From positions 110,319-174,318 of the forward strand of contig JADNYJ010000082.1 of the NCBI GenBank assembly GCA_015501075.1: DNA of 64,000 nt, in the 5' to 3' direction. Numbering within the stretch: the stretch's first letter is position 1; every line of letters begins with the position of its first letter. Shown here in pieces: positions 35,062 through 47,095 of this stretch. The stretch is from Gymnopilus junonius (Eukaryota > Basidiomycota > Agaricomycetes > Agaricales > Galerinaceae). A program made the position numbers and the translations under genes. Under the pieces are notes generated by a model. The model was not told the origin of the DNA, searched no databases, and saw nothing but the letters and a program-made list of their open reading frames with translations.

Positions 35062-35628
35062 TTAAGATATGACCTTAATTACAATGTGGTTACTCACATC
35101 TGGATGCTCTTGACAAGCATAGAGAGGTGGCTCCAAACCTACTCTTTTTTTCAGCAACTCTGCCCTGCCCTTTGCCTGTTGCTGGAGATCAATGCTGAGT
35201 CCAATCAACTCTGGGTCTTTATTATAAAGCCCAAAGCAACTTGGGGATGCTACTACAGCTTTGGCAGTAGTAATGAGGTTTCCCATGTATAGTATGGAGC
35301 CCTGATATACCTAAAGCTAGTGAAGAGCTGAGAACTGGTTGAATAAAATGATGTACAATGTGTTGGTTGTCTGGGTTGCTAAAGAGGGTCATGTTCAGTA
35401 CTGGAAAAATATTCAGCTCAATTCTGGAAAAAGAATGATACTTACAGAGATTTGCTGGTACCACATGTATCTTCTTTTCATATAAAAATATAGTGGCCTC
35501 TTTGAACCATGGATAAAGCTTACTTCTTTTGTGAACCATGGCCTACCATAGATAAAGCAGTACATGGCAAAGTCAAACTTGGAAGACCCAAGAAATGTAA
35601 TCATGAGTCCCTTGTAGTTCCATGTCAT
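35062..35628 (-). pseudogene. Unrecognised spliced gene fragment
   Basis: Three overlapping frames on the minus strand read like exons of one decayed protein: FLGSSKFDFAMYCFIYGRPW and SKRPLYFYMKRRYMWYQQIS, then NPDNQHIVHHFIQPVLSSS, then LYNKDPELIGLSIDLQQQ and HPDVSNHIVIKVIS. Frame changes between them could be introns or damage. The text has the feel of a conserved basidiomycete repeat-associated protein but I cannot name a domain. Confidence 0.3.
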
Positions 35629-37422
35629 TGTGGCTTTACTTCCTAAATTATTGTGCCCATGTGTAAAAGTAGAGGTGGCAGCACTGATAGTGGAACTTGT
35701 CTTGCTGTGGTCATCCTCCTTGCTTGGAATGTTATGGAGATAGCATAGTAATTTTTGTTCATCATCAGGTCATATCAAAAGAGACAGGGGCATTACAAGA
35801 AGTACAGAATGCAGTTGTGCCTTCAGCATATTGGTTCTCTAGCAATAGGCAGGCTTGAAAGCCCTTATGTATATCTCATATCTGTACTTGTCAGCCCAAT
35901 CTTCTGGTTCCAAGGTTCTGAGGCTAGACCAATCCCAAGTAGGGTCTTTCAATGAGAAACCTGAGTAACTCAAATGATGGCTGACTTATTTCATTTTCTT
36001 TGTCTTCCATTTCTCCAACCCTGCTCTTGTCCATTTTTAGAACATTTGAAAGCACCTAGCTGTCAGGGTTTACCTCCAAGACTAGTGGTGTCAGCAGTCA
36101 TATGGCCTAGGTCATTATAGGACACAACCCTATTAGGCTTGGAATACCAAAGAAGGTTCTATGAAGTTCTACAGGTTTCCATATCAGTGGAAAATTTAGT
36201 ACAATATTCTAGAATAGTTGAAATATGTATATATAGTGTAGCTCAGACTGGCTTAGAGTCCAGTCTTGATATCAACTAGGTTTCTGGGCAACATATTCAG
36301 CAGCACTCCTGACACTAGCAAACTTCTGATAGATGAGTGCATGAACTGGCTTTGCTGAGATATTAAGCATCTAAAGGAGTATATAATCTGCAAATTGTGA
36401 TTATCCTGATTAAGGGCCACATGAGTGGGGGAGAACTTTCCTTTTTGATATCAGCTAGTAGGCCCAACAGAAATCTACTAGCCAACTGATTGGTACAGCT
36501 AACATTCTCAAGATCATGGAAGGAAATGGATAAAGCCACAATATTCGCATTCCAGTCTTTGTGATTTATCAGTTGCCACCTGTCCACCCTAAAGAAAGCT
36601 TGCTACTTAACAGCTCCTACTTAACAGCATCTACATATTTCAAAAACTGATGTTCTTTCACTAGGGGTTGAATTGTGGTCAAATTCACATTGGCTTGCAG
36701 AGGGCTGAAATAAGGTTGAATTAATTCACATCCAGTCACTGCACAATGCTTCAATACTTGCATTGTGGGCCACTGCTCAGCACAGCATCTGAGGCCAATT
36801 CTTTTTTCTATGAATAGGATAGTGCTAAGCAGACTAGAGGTTTTTTTGCATGTGGATGAATCAATGACCATGCAAGCTCCTGGTAGACTTTACAGAAGAA
36901 GCACCTCAGATCAAACACAATTTCTAGGCAACAACTTCGCCTTTTTTCAAGCTTGAAGTTTTCTTGCTCACCCTTCCAAGCCAATAAGAAGCACATCTTT
37001 GAAATTAAAAAATATATGGTTTGAAAGCATTACAGATGCAACTCTCTGTTATCTATAAATGTAGCATGCTCAAGAATGGCAGATCTGACACAGGACCCAT
37101 AGTCTACCTTTCCAGACTTGCCATTTTCTCTTTGCTCCTGAATAGTTCCAAAGCCAGTCTCTGAGGATTGGTACATGGAGGTCTCATTGAAATGGACAAG
37201 GCTTCCACAACCCTTGCTGGCTGCTTGGTGAAATTGGCCATCTTCCTCATTAATTATTTGATCTCTGATACCCATCCACCACTCATTTACATACATTTGT
37301 GAGCCTACCTATCCTTTGACTTTGCGATTCCCACTCTCCTTTAAAACCCTTTTTGTTCTTTTGTTCTTTATACCCTATATACCATTTGTGTAGTGTATGT
37401 ACTGTTTAATCATATAAATCTT
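35629..37422. other. Stretch without recognisable gene
   Basis: AT-rich, CpG-poor DNA with short frames only. A minus frame at 37030-37296 lies upstream of nothing recognisable. I see no target duplications or long repeats here. Confidence 0.35.
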
Positions 37423-37869
37423 TTAATTATTGCCATGCCATTGAAGCTCTTCCATATAGCTACCCCACATAGCCTGAGCTATTGCATCCCACTGTGCATC
37501 TGCTTCCTCACTTTCCTCCTCAGTTACACCTTCTGTAGGGACACTATCACCATGGGGCATTGGTACAAGAACTTCACCCCTTGAAAGCTCAAAACGGAAA
37601 CCTGTCAAGTCATGAATACTGTTGAAATTGGAGATCAAACCAATTGCAAGTGGAATCAGACTTTGGATTGCAATCGGGTAATGATTGGCTTCAGCAGACA
37701 TCTTGTATTTCTTTTTCATAGCACCAAAAATCCGTTCAATAACATTGCGGAGCTGAGAGTGTCGCAGATTGAAGAGTTCCTTCGCATTTTGAGGCCTGAA
37801 GCACAAAGTACAATAGGAGTGAGCTTCAGAAGGATCATTCTCCTGATAGCACTGTATATCTAATTGCAA
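37423..37869 (-). pseudogene. HARBI1-like transposase, C-terminal fragment
   Basis: The frame contains FRPQNAKELFNLRHSQLRNVIERIFGAMKKKYK, of which the core ELFNLRHSQLRNVIERIFG is diagnostic for the third catalytic Glu region of Harbinger (DDE_Tnp_4) transposases. A helical LIPLAIGLISNFN segment and an acidic tail ending MWGSYMEEL follow. The N-terminal two thirds are not visible upstream, so this is a truncated remnant. Confidence 0.7.
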
Positions 37870-38112
37870 AGATACACAAAAGAAAGAAGAGAAAGAATAA
37901 ATGTGAGCCCACCACCATGTTCATAAGAGCCACCATGTTGAAGAGCAAACTATTTTGGAATCTGAAACCCTGGTCAATAGGAATTTTTGCACTGCCAGGT
38001 CCAAATAAAAAATTGAATAACAAATTCCTGGAAGTTAGATTATTCCAGCAGCCAGGGTTGCTCTTGATAAAAACTAAAACTAGTTAAGAACAAACAATAA
38101 AAACTAAGCAAT

Positions 38113-39030
38113 TCATACCTGGGTATCTGTACATCCATCAGTAAAAGCCAGAACCCTAGTAGTTCTATTGTTTGGTAATACAGCATTATAGCATCTCAGA
38201 TAATCAGGCAACTCAAGGAGGTCCCACTGTGGAAGGGTCAACAGGTGGATCTTCAAATCCAGTGTCTGCTCATTCAATATGTGGAGGGTGTGTATGATAC
38301 CCTCAACATTTCCCAAGTTATACATGTCTGGCACTAGCTTTTCTGCCATCCCAAACAGGTGCTTGTGTACAAGGTCAACTATATTGATAAGCTAATAAAA
38401 GCAGGAACATAGATTAGTTGAGTTAGTTCAAGTTGAAATAACATGAAATAGACTATTTTTCTACAGGAATCAACTTACCACTTTGAAGTTGCCCTTAGGA
38501 AGATCATCCAGTCATGAAAGGTTCTAAAGAGATTGTTAAACAATTAGTAACCCCATTCCCACTACAAAATAATTTCAGCCAAGCTTGAAATGAACCTTCT
38601 CTAAATCCATTGTCAGGTCAATCACCTCTCTCTTCTTGCTAGCCAATCCAACAAGCTGGGCCCATAATTCTGCAGACCTTGGGGTTTTCTTTTGCATTGC
38701 ACCTGTCCTGGGTAGTTGTTTGGAAAATGCAAGAGCTGGCTTGAAAAGCTCCAAAGAGGAAAGCAAGGGACCCTTGGTGGAATTTCTGGAAAAGCACTCT
38801 CTTGATAAGACCTTTGCACCATTGGAGGGGATGATAGGGGTTGACTTCACATTGGAATTGTCTGAACTCTCTGAACTCTCATCATCAGAAGATAGCATAG
38901 GAGGAGTGTTATCTTGCCTCCCAGAAGAGTGTTTTCTTGATGAGAGCCTTGCACCATTGGAAGAGGTGACAAAGGTAGACTGACACCTGGAAACTTCAAT
39001 AGGTTTATTCATGCAATGTTGTTTTATCAC
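38113..39030 (-). other. Two unrecognised minus-strand frames
   Basis: The upstream frame (38575-39030) is Ser/Lys-rich and low in complexity with DDESSESSDNS; a second (38113-38349) begins MAEKLVPDMYNLGN and reads HLLTLPQWDLLELPDYLRC. They may be parts of one spliced gene, and intron-like signals lie between them, but no domain is recognised. Confidence 0.3.
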
Positions 39031-39219
39031 ACCTTACATGTTTTATGAAAGCAGCAGTGAAAGAAACAGCAAATGGATGAAGATGAAGACCTTGGACTAG
39101 ATGAAGAGGTAGAGGATAATGATATATAAGGTCAAATGGTCCTAAAAGAAGTGTATCATAGTGTAATATTATATATTTATTTGTCTAGCACTGCATTGGT
39201 TCAATTAAAGCAATATTTG

Positions 39220-39335
39220 CCTCTGAGTCCCAGGGAATCATAGGGAATTCTTAGGGATTCCCTATGATTCCCTAGGATTCCCTATAATTCCTGAGGATTC
39301 CCTAGGGAATCACAGGGGGACCCATAAGTACTGCT
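39220..39335. repeat. Element tip related to the KDZ-type family
   Basis: A block of words of the form attccctagggaatc, many of them palindromic, ends in cacagggggacccataagtactg near 39335. Reversed, this reads cagtacttatgggtccccct, matching the tips at 13601 and 22601. The partner end was not found, so this is probably a solitary or rearranged end. Confidence 0.5.
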
Positions 39336-41970
39336 TCAAGACACAGAGCAACACCCAGATGAAGCTGATGCATGAATTTGAATTGTACCCATGAATACCA
39401 ATACCATTAGAACATGCTGGTTTTTAAAGCCTACCCAGATAGAGGCTCACCATGTTGTATACATGGTACCTGATGCAGAGTTCGAACACATCATTGCCCA
39501 TGTTGAATGTAGAAATTTGTTTGAGGAGCTTTCACCTTTATGGTTTATTAATATGCAACTGAGGACAGTTAGTATCAGTTCCCAGTGGATGTCAGGCACA
39601 TACTTTGTTTTGAACAAAGTCCTGTCAAGCTCCCCAAATAATGAAATGCTTAAAGTGATAATAAAGCAACATAACATTGCAGCAATCATCATGTGGTGAG
39701 AATACCATGTAGGCAACAGACCCAAGATTACAAGATTGAAGTAACTATGACTTCAATCAAAATCAGATGATGATCTATCACCATATAGGTTCTGGGCAAA
39801 GGTTCACCCTACTGGATGAGGACAGCATCACCCTGCTGTCCACTCATAATTTGACAGGGAGTAATGTATGTATTCTACAACTTATTTAACCTCAATTCAT
39901 TTTTTTTCTTCAGTCTATAGGCCACATAGCTGGTAGTGTACCATCTGCAGCTGGCCAGCAGCCAGCTTCCAGCACAGAGCATATAAAATAGCTTAATGGT
40001 CCAGCTGGCCATTTTAAGCTGCTCTGCATTTTCAAAGCAGATTACTTTTATTTCACTGACTTGCCTCTGACAAACAGCTTTGAAGCCTCTCTGGATACTG
40101 CCTGCTTACATTATGTTACCATTGCTACATGAAAGTAAGTACCTGATTTGTAATAAGAATTGTGTCCCTTTCTGAACTTCACCCAAGTATCATTTACAGA
40201 TAGGGAACACTTATCCATGCATTTAAAACTTATTTATTGATTTTTTTATACTTCTAATATTTTGTTTCAGTTTTGTAAGAGAATACACAGTGAATTATTG
40301 CATATGAACCATGCTTCCCACAAACTTGTTAACACCCATTATGGATTTATGGGTGGACAACAGATAGCAAATGCAATATGAGCTTTGGCTGAATTACCAG
40401 GCTTATAGCTCCCTTCATTGAGTAACAATACATTTGTTCACTATTAGGTACACTATTTTTTTTACCTGCATAAGTATGCAACTTTAATATAGGACATATT
40501 TACAGACATGCACTAGTCAGTGGAACAACAGAGTCTGCTTTCCTGTATTAAAAATAATTTTCCAGAAATTTGTGTACAAGAACTTTCAGATGTTCTGCAT
40601 TACCAATATGCAGAACTGTTGAGGTTTGTCCCTTTTCTCTGTAGCACTTTTCTGTCCATCTTACTATGTGGCATAGTATCAGTTTTGTCTGAGAGAGTAG
40701 AAGACTGGTGCCCTGCCCAGTCCATTGAACATGAACACTGCTGCCATGTTGGAGTCCTTCTCAGAACTTCATCAGTTAATACAAGCTGACAAAAATGACC
40801 CATTGGTTCATCTGAGTCTCCTTCACCTGTACAAGAGCTGGTGGGATAATGCCTGGTGCATTGTCATCCTTGTCTTTATTCATAGTAACTAACACCATAT
40901 AGGGGCAAAGCTATCTTGGATCCCTGAAGTAAGATCACATAGCAGGCTCCTTGATCTGCTACTCTCATGTATGCACTTTCTTCCCATGGTTTTGTGAGGA
41001 AGATGGACAAAGGACTGAGCGACATTTTCTCCAGAGCACTAAACTAGCAGTGAAAGCTACTATGTAAAATGCATAAAAGTAGCCTGGCAACATCAGCCAC
41101 CCCCAATTGTGCTCTGGAAAGGCCCTGGCTTCCCAATGGATTTAAAAGCAGATGACAGGCTGAATTTGCACCAAGATTGCACAAATATGAATCTTTTTAC
41201 TGAACAGAAGGTGACACAAGATATCTGAAAACTACAACCCTAATCTGAATCCAAAAATCATAGGAGAATGCAAAAACAGGCTCAACTATGAATTATACGT
41301 GAAAATGAACCAACTGGAAACTCAAACTGTAATATTGCCAGCTACATAAATAGATAACTTTACCACAGTTACTAAAGGTTGAAATGAAAACTGTTCACAA
41401 GTGAGAGCAGTAGGTAATAAACAATGACAAAACACAAAAACACCTACTAGCTCAGAATGAGACCAATAGTGATGTACACTCACTGGCCCTTGAAAAGTAC
41501 ACGTAAGTCTATTCACACACTCTCTCTGATGCCATGCTCTAACTGACACCCACCCATACCTCTGGGAACCCCTTTAGACATCTGGAAGCTGACTAATTGC
41601 CTGTGAATGATCCTCCTCAAATGAACTGAAGCAATTTTTAAACTTGAAAATATACCAGTGGCAAATATGGAATATAATTCCCAGTTGCACTTGCTCTACT
41701 GGGATATGGAGGAACATCTTTAGGACTGCACCTGGAATAGATTCTATCAAAGAGGTAAAGCAAAATTGAGCATGTCTCTTCCTGAGGTGATATATCCTTC
41801 TGATTACACCCTCCCTGATTGCCACCTCATTCACCAGGTCTTTTCTTAAGGCTACCCTGGGAGAAAATCCACAAGCAGATTAACATATGACTACCTATCT
41901 AAACCTAAACCAGCACAGTGGAATAGGACCTGAACATTTAGGTGAATTTATTGTTTTGTCTATTTTATTG
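39336..41970. other. Stretch without recognisable gene
   Basis: CpG-poor sequence with short interrupted frames (39391-39699 plus; 40520-40789 plus; 41574-41834 minus). No motifs, ends or tandem structure are visible to me. Confidence 0.35.
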
Positions 41971-41974
41971 TCAA

Positions 41975-42135
41975 CATCAAATAGTATATAAACCATAGCT
42001 AGCCTACTTGTATTCCTTAGCTAGTTCTTGAGAATCATATCTCTTGTAACTACTAAAGTGAGCTTGAACTTCTAAAGGCAATCTTCCATTGAAGACAATA
42101 CCTTAGAAGACTTCATAAACTGAACTCTATGACAA
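41975..42135. repeat. Fragment of the gypsy LTR
   Basis: The segment from tatataaacc to cttcataaactgaactctatgac follows the 62560-62720 part of the gypsy LTR with roughly one change every several bases (shared words: gttcttgagaatc, catctcttgtaac, gaagacaataccttag). Both LTR ends are lacking. Confidence 0.7.
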
Positions 42136-42288
42136 AAATGTCTTTTCCAGTTACAAACACCCCAAATTCACATTTACTGGGACCCAAGTGTTCCATGCAC
42201 TATGTCCATTGTCCATGCTCTGCACACCCTTTGCATATGCATGACCCACTTTAGATTATAATATACTTACGTGTACCTGTTGGAACGA

Positions 42289-44322
42289 TTCTTTATTTCT
42301 CTCCCAATCTGCAAATGCGCCTGTCCCCCCCAAGTAGCCCAAAAATGCGGTCGAAATCTCGGCTTCCTTTGTGTCATTCATAATTCTTTGTACCTCTGTA
42401 TCTTCTGAATGTGGTCGGGATTGGACTCGTCTGTATGTCTATTGATTTTTTAGTGCACGAAACGACTCGTTCACTATTTTTCTGCTCACCTGGAGCAAAA
42501 TTGTGTTTAATGTGAATTGACTGACTTCGGCCTGGTCCCCAAAATGTGAAAGACCTTCGAAAGGATTGAGCACGAGTGTGAGGATAAACATAGGCTGATC
42601 CATAGCCTTCCATCGCTTTTCGATCCTCTTCTTCATTCCAGCTGCGACCGAAGGTTTTGAATGATTTTTGAAGTACAAATAGATTCCTGCAAAGGTTAAG
42701 ACAGCCTGATCTGGCCGCATTGCGTCACCTTGATTTAAGTTAGTTCCGAGACATATAGGCTCAAGGTCATCAACAACGGCCTTGAGACTGCGCCAGAAAC
42801 TCCCATCCTCTATCTGTTCACAGTTTTCCTCTGCTTCTGCCTCGAGCTTTAACTTCTTTGTATTCTTCTCCGCCCCTACCTGACCATCAATGATATCCTG
42901 CTTCCTCAATGTTACTGCTCACCTCAAAGGATCTTTTAAATCAAACAGGCGATCAAATGCAATGAAGTGAGTTGTCCATCGAGTCATATTTGTGACGAGG
43001 TAGGCAAGAATCTGCCCCGGTGGAGTTGAGCTCTCAGCCTGCACTTCGTCGAAGACCGAACGGACTCGGCCATGATTATTTATCCATCCAATGAGGGCAG
43101 TGGCTCTCTCGGCGACCTCAGCGGCCTCTTCATCCTCTTCAAAATAATCTCCAAGGATTAACTGAAACTAAAATATGCTGTCAGGCAACTGTCAGATGGA
43201 ATACTTCTTTTAGAACAACACTTACCTGATGGGCACAGCATGCAGTTCCAAATAACCATGGTCGCTTCTGAATCAAATCCTTCCTTCCTCGCTGACTCCC
43301 ACCATCGTTATCGCAGCAAAATCCTACAACAACGATGCCATAATCATCCTCAGCTTTGTCGATCATCTTTTCAAATGCCAGACACATCGAGGCCCCGTCT
43401 TTCTTGTGAGCAGTGGCAGGGATCAGGTCGATAAGATAGCACTGACACATTCAGATAAGTTTCAGAACCGATATACTGTTGAATTTCCACTTACCTTTCC
43501 CTCAACTGTTAGATTGACACTGGTAATGGCATTCCGTGAGTCGTCTTTCCATCCATCTGAGGCAATGACTGCATATTCTCCTCGTAGTGTTTTCTTCATG
43601 TTCTGTGTAACAGTGGCATTTGCGTCGTCAAGAAGGGGGCCAGATATTTGATAGCGTGAAGGTATGACCTCACCGGCCATCGAGCGAAAGAGGTAAAAGA
43701 GTTTGATTACTTCCAGATCTTCAGTCCATCGAAATGGTAGATTTGCTGATACTGTCGCTCGCAGGAACTGGGCCTGAACAACTGGAACCTGCTCAGCAGT
43801 AAACGGAACCTGGATTCCTCGAAAAACTTTGAGCTGAGTTTGCTTCATGTGGTTTTCGACTTTGGCGATTATTTTCCTCTTCTGAGCTGGTACATCCCCA
43901 CTGTCTTCCTCGTCCCTACCTCGCTTCTTTTTAGGCAGCACTGTCTCAGCAACACATTTGGCACCCTCAGATGCATACCGGCAGGGTTTACCCCCAGGGC
44001 CAGCCTTGCCCAGAATGTGTGCAGCCATGGATTCCTTCACTCCCAGCACGCCGCCAACGTCCTTTTTGCAAGCTAAAACCCGAATTAGTATAAAAACAGC
44101 AATCAGGGACCAGGGTTGATGGCCATGAGGCGTGAGCACACCTTCAATTACCCAAGATTCAGATGACAGCTTCAGTTTCTCCGGATCGTTGTTGGTGAGG
44201 TCGATGGCTAATCCCTCAGGTCGCTGGGCTTCAACACATCCAATGCAGTGAGCTCGTAGATGGGAGCCATTTTGCTTGGTCCCAGCAATGAAGTATTGCC
44301 AGATGGGATGCCTTTTCCCCAT
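42289..44322 (-). pseudogene. hAT-family transposase, 3'-truncated
   Basis: The start is taken at MGKRHPIWQYF (44322), which leads a BED-type finger (SHLRAHCIGC with a later His). Then follow a nuclear-type basic patch KKKRGRDEE, FRWTEDLEVIKLFYLFR, YAVIASDGWKDDSRNAI with a catalytic Asp, an intron, GFCCDNDGGS with the second Asp, LFGTACCAHQ, and after another intron LGDYFEEDEEAAEVAERA, MTRWTTHF, and MFILTLVLNPFEGL. The text ends near 42290, before the hATC dimerisation segment where the last catalytic Glu usually lies. It retains CpG, unlike its neighbours, so it is a young copy. The right end of the element is near 44532. Confidence 0.82.
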
Positions 44323-44398
44323 AGTAGTGAGAGTTGAATAAAATTTTGATTTATTGCACCCAAGATCAGCTTTGATCACCGGCGCACTGCTCCGTCAC

Positions 44399-44532
44399 AT
44401 AATATATTATTAGTCATACTTTCTAAGGCTTAACTAAGGGTTAGAACGACCTCGGCGTGATACTAAGCCTTAGTCTTAACATCAATTTAAGTCTTAAACC
44501 TTATTAAGGGCTAACCCTTAGTTACAACACTG
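44399..44532. mobile_element. Right end of the hAT element
   Basis: The word aactaagggttag occurs here in both orientations (about 44432-44446 and 44508-44525), and the tip reads, reversed, cagtgttgtaactaaggg. The next bases, taaaaacc, start the interrupted LTR copy and would be the 8-bp target word. The left tip and the second copy of the target word are missing, in line with truncation near 42290. Confidence 0.55.
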
Positions 44533-44576
44533 TAAAAACCTTAGAACTATTATTATGTACCTCAGTTCATATATTA
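44533..44576. repeat. LTR remnant, first piece
   Basis: This piece (taaaaaccttagaactatta onward to catatatta) matches the middle of the solo LTR at 15950-16424. Its 5' part is absent because the hAT element inserted here, and it continues at 46850 after the Harbinger element. Confidence 0.8.
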
Positions 44577-44793
44577 GGGGGTTTCACAGTAGCCCAACTT
44601 CAGCCCAACTTAGGTCCCAACTTTGATCCTAACTTTGATCAAGTTGGGAATTTGAAGTTGGGCCAATTTTGCAAGTTGAGACACAAATTGTGCTCCAGAC
44701 CATGATTTGCAAGCCAACTTAGCTCCCAACTTTATTCTCTAACTCCTCCATCCAACTTCCCTCTCTCATCCCTCACTTCTGTAAGCCATCTTG

Positions 44794-45843
44794 ATGGCCC
44801 AAGGTGCAAACATGACCAAAGCAAGGCCAAAAAAGGCTACTGCCACTGCCACTTCTGCTAACACCCCCTCTACTCACACCCCCAAGGCCCCCAACATCAA
44901 GTGGGTCAAGAACCCAGACTGGACTTGGAAACTCATCACATACTTGATGGACCACCCCAAATTCCACCTCAAACTTTTCTTAAATTCTACTGCCAAAGCC
45001 AAGAAGGAAGGTCAAAACAAGGCTGTTGCAAAGGATGGCAAACTGCAACAGTACATTGTTTTAGCAAAGCTCATCTTCAAGGCCAACAAGATATAGGCCA
45101 AGAGCTACAAAGAGGATCCTGTGAGGTTTGTGACATCTGTCAAGATGTGTCTGTGTCAGTGAGCCTTTTTTTGACTTTATCTTTATTATCAATCACAATC
45201 TGATCTTTCTCTTCTCCCATCATAGGTTGAAGAAAGAGTACTCAGAACACATCAAGACTCTTGATAAAACTGGTGCAGGGCTTGCTCTGGACAAGGTTAT
45301 ACCTGGAAGTCAAATTGTGAATCTTGTTGGTATGCATTTCTATTGACCTACCCCCTATATAGACATCTCTGACTTTATCTCTCAGATGCAATCACAGCAA
45401 AATGGCCCCAGTGGAAGGACTTCCATACCTTCTGGCACAAACTTTCAAGCTTCAACCCCATTGGTGTTGCCAATGCCTCTTCAGGGATTGATCATGCTGG
45501 GGAGGCTGAGGCCCTGTTTGGTGGTCCAGATCTTGATGCTGAAGGTGACAACAAGGAAGCTCCCAATGCAGGAGATGATGATGATCCTCAGGATGAGGAG
45601 GAGGGTGATGGAGAGGAGAAGGAGGAGGGTGAGCATGAGGTACATGGCAAGGATTTCGAAAATGATGGGGATGAACTAAACAAGGATGAGGATGAGGCAA
45701 TTACCAGGGAAGATAACATTGCTGTGGTGAAAAAGGTATGCCAGCAGCTTGACTTCTGTGAGCAACATCTTCTAACATTCTTTTGCACATCATCCAGGCA
45801 CCTCTCACAAAGAAGACAGGGGCTGTTGCTGTCATTGACTAGA
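44794..45843 (+). pseudogene. Myb/SANT-like second gene of the Harbinger element
   Basis: The first exon has KWVKNPDWTWKLITYLMDHP and QQYIVLAKLIFK, a tryptophan-spaced helical domain of the kind found in the DNA-binding partner of Harbinger transposases. Then come an intron, LKKEYSEHIKTLDKTGAGL, another intron, and DAITAKWPQWKDFHTFWHKL, followed by an acidic stretch. Stops at 45096 and between later exons show damage. The partner proteins help the transposase reach the nucleus and the element ends. Confidence 0.6.
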
Positions 45844-45984
45844 AACCCAATGTTCAGGGTCATTGTCAGGGCAACACTATCAGGGTGACAAGGCCACAGA
45901 CAACAAGAGAAGTAATGATGAGAAAATGCACAAGAAGAGGATGAGTGAGGCTGTTGAGGAGATAAAGGAGAATCAATGCCACAA

Positions 45985-46300
45985 GTTTGTTGAACATGGA
46001 AGGAGAGACATGTAAATTCTGACAAAAATGATCAGGTTTCTCATTCTTGAATTCAACTAGGATAAGGTAGAGCTGGGAGACTTTTGGAACAGGAGTATGA
46101 GGGTGAAGGTAATGGGATACAAGGATGGTGTTGAGGAGCTCCATATATGAGGCAATATTGCAGAGGCAGATGCCACTCTCAGAATCAGATGACTTGGCAT
46201 CAGAAATGGCCATCATGGAATCAGAGGAAGAGGATGTTGAGGACATTGAAGATGTTGAGGAGGTTGAGGATGTTGAGGATGTTGAGGAGGTGCCAGAGTT
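45985..46300 (-). pseudogene. HARBI1-like transposase, N-terminal fragment
   Basis: The minus frame begins with Ser/Thr repeats and then reads VPKVSQLYLILVEFKNEKPD and FCQNLHVSPSMFNKLVALI, the N-terminal part of HARBI1-like transposases before the catalytic core. After about 45985 an intron or truncation follows, and no catalytic segment is visible within the element, so it is an internally deleted copy. The repeat gttgaggatgttgaggatg (46224-46295) lies in its start. Confidence 0.6.
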
Positions 46301-46849
46301 ACTGTCACTGGAGTGAGATGAGTTGGACTCTGAGTCATCATCATTGAAGAAGTTGTCCTCATCTCATTCCAAGTTGTTGAAGTAGAGCTGCAGTTCTTCT
46401 TCAGTTGCAAGAAGAATAGCTTGGATGAGAGCCTGATGCTCTGAGATGGTAGGCATATTGGTCAGAATCATGGCAAAAAGGGCTGAGGGGGTCAATTAAA
46501 TACCTTTCAAAACTGAAAATTTTCCAATCTTTCATGGGTGGCAATGAGTGTCTTGGAAGCAAATCTGAGCTGGCTATGAGTTGTGCCATGGAGCAGGCAG
46601 CAACAGCAGGGTACAGGACATGTTGGTGCACATAGATGGGGGAAGGGAAGAAAGAAAGTGGGCATATATTCAGACTGATGATGACAGAGAAGTAGCAGGA
46701 ATGGTGAAGAGAGAAGTATCAAGGTACATAAAATTAGGACATGTGGGTGTTTCACAGTAGACCTTCCAACTTTGGTCCCAACTTTGATTGAAGTTGGGGC
46801 TCAAATTGGGACCCAAGTTGGGCTGAAGTTGGGTTACTGTGAAACCCCC

Positions 46850-47095
46850 TATTGTTCATTAATCAATCCATGCTCTCTACTCTGCTCTCTCATCCAATCC
46901 AATTCTGAAATTCAAGACAACATCCAGACAATGGAGCACAACACATATGTTGAAGCTGAAGTCTCAAACCTACATCTACATATGTTTATGCTTCAAGACC
47001 AACTCCAACACTGACATACTCTAATGTAGCTCTGACATGGACCTCCTCTGCTCTGCTCTGCCTCTCCCTTCACTTCGATTAAGCAAGACTTAACA
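46850..47095. repeat. LTR remnant, second piece
   Basis: This is the continuation of the solo-LTR family, ending gacttaaca. The adjoining gatcc would be the target word. It cuts the C-terminal end of the exonuclease gene to the right. Confidence 0.82.

Larger units (their letters stand above)
44577..46849. mobile_element. PIF/Harbinger-type element, 2.27 kb, nested in an LTR
   Basis: Tips gggggtttcacagtagcccaa and the reverse complement at the right are followed inside by further inverted words (cccaacttcagcccaactt). It sits inside the LTR copy, whose two parts continue exactly on either side. The flanking bases are tta at the left and tat at the right, so the duplication is TA or a worn TTA. 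One Myb/SANT-like gene (plus) and the N-terminal part of a HARBI1-like transposase (minus) are inside. Confidence 0.78.

Noticed and set aside
45452..45700. Pro/His-rich minus-strand ORF
   Set aside because: It is the antisense of the acidic low-complexity part of the Myb/SANT-like Harbinger gene.
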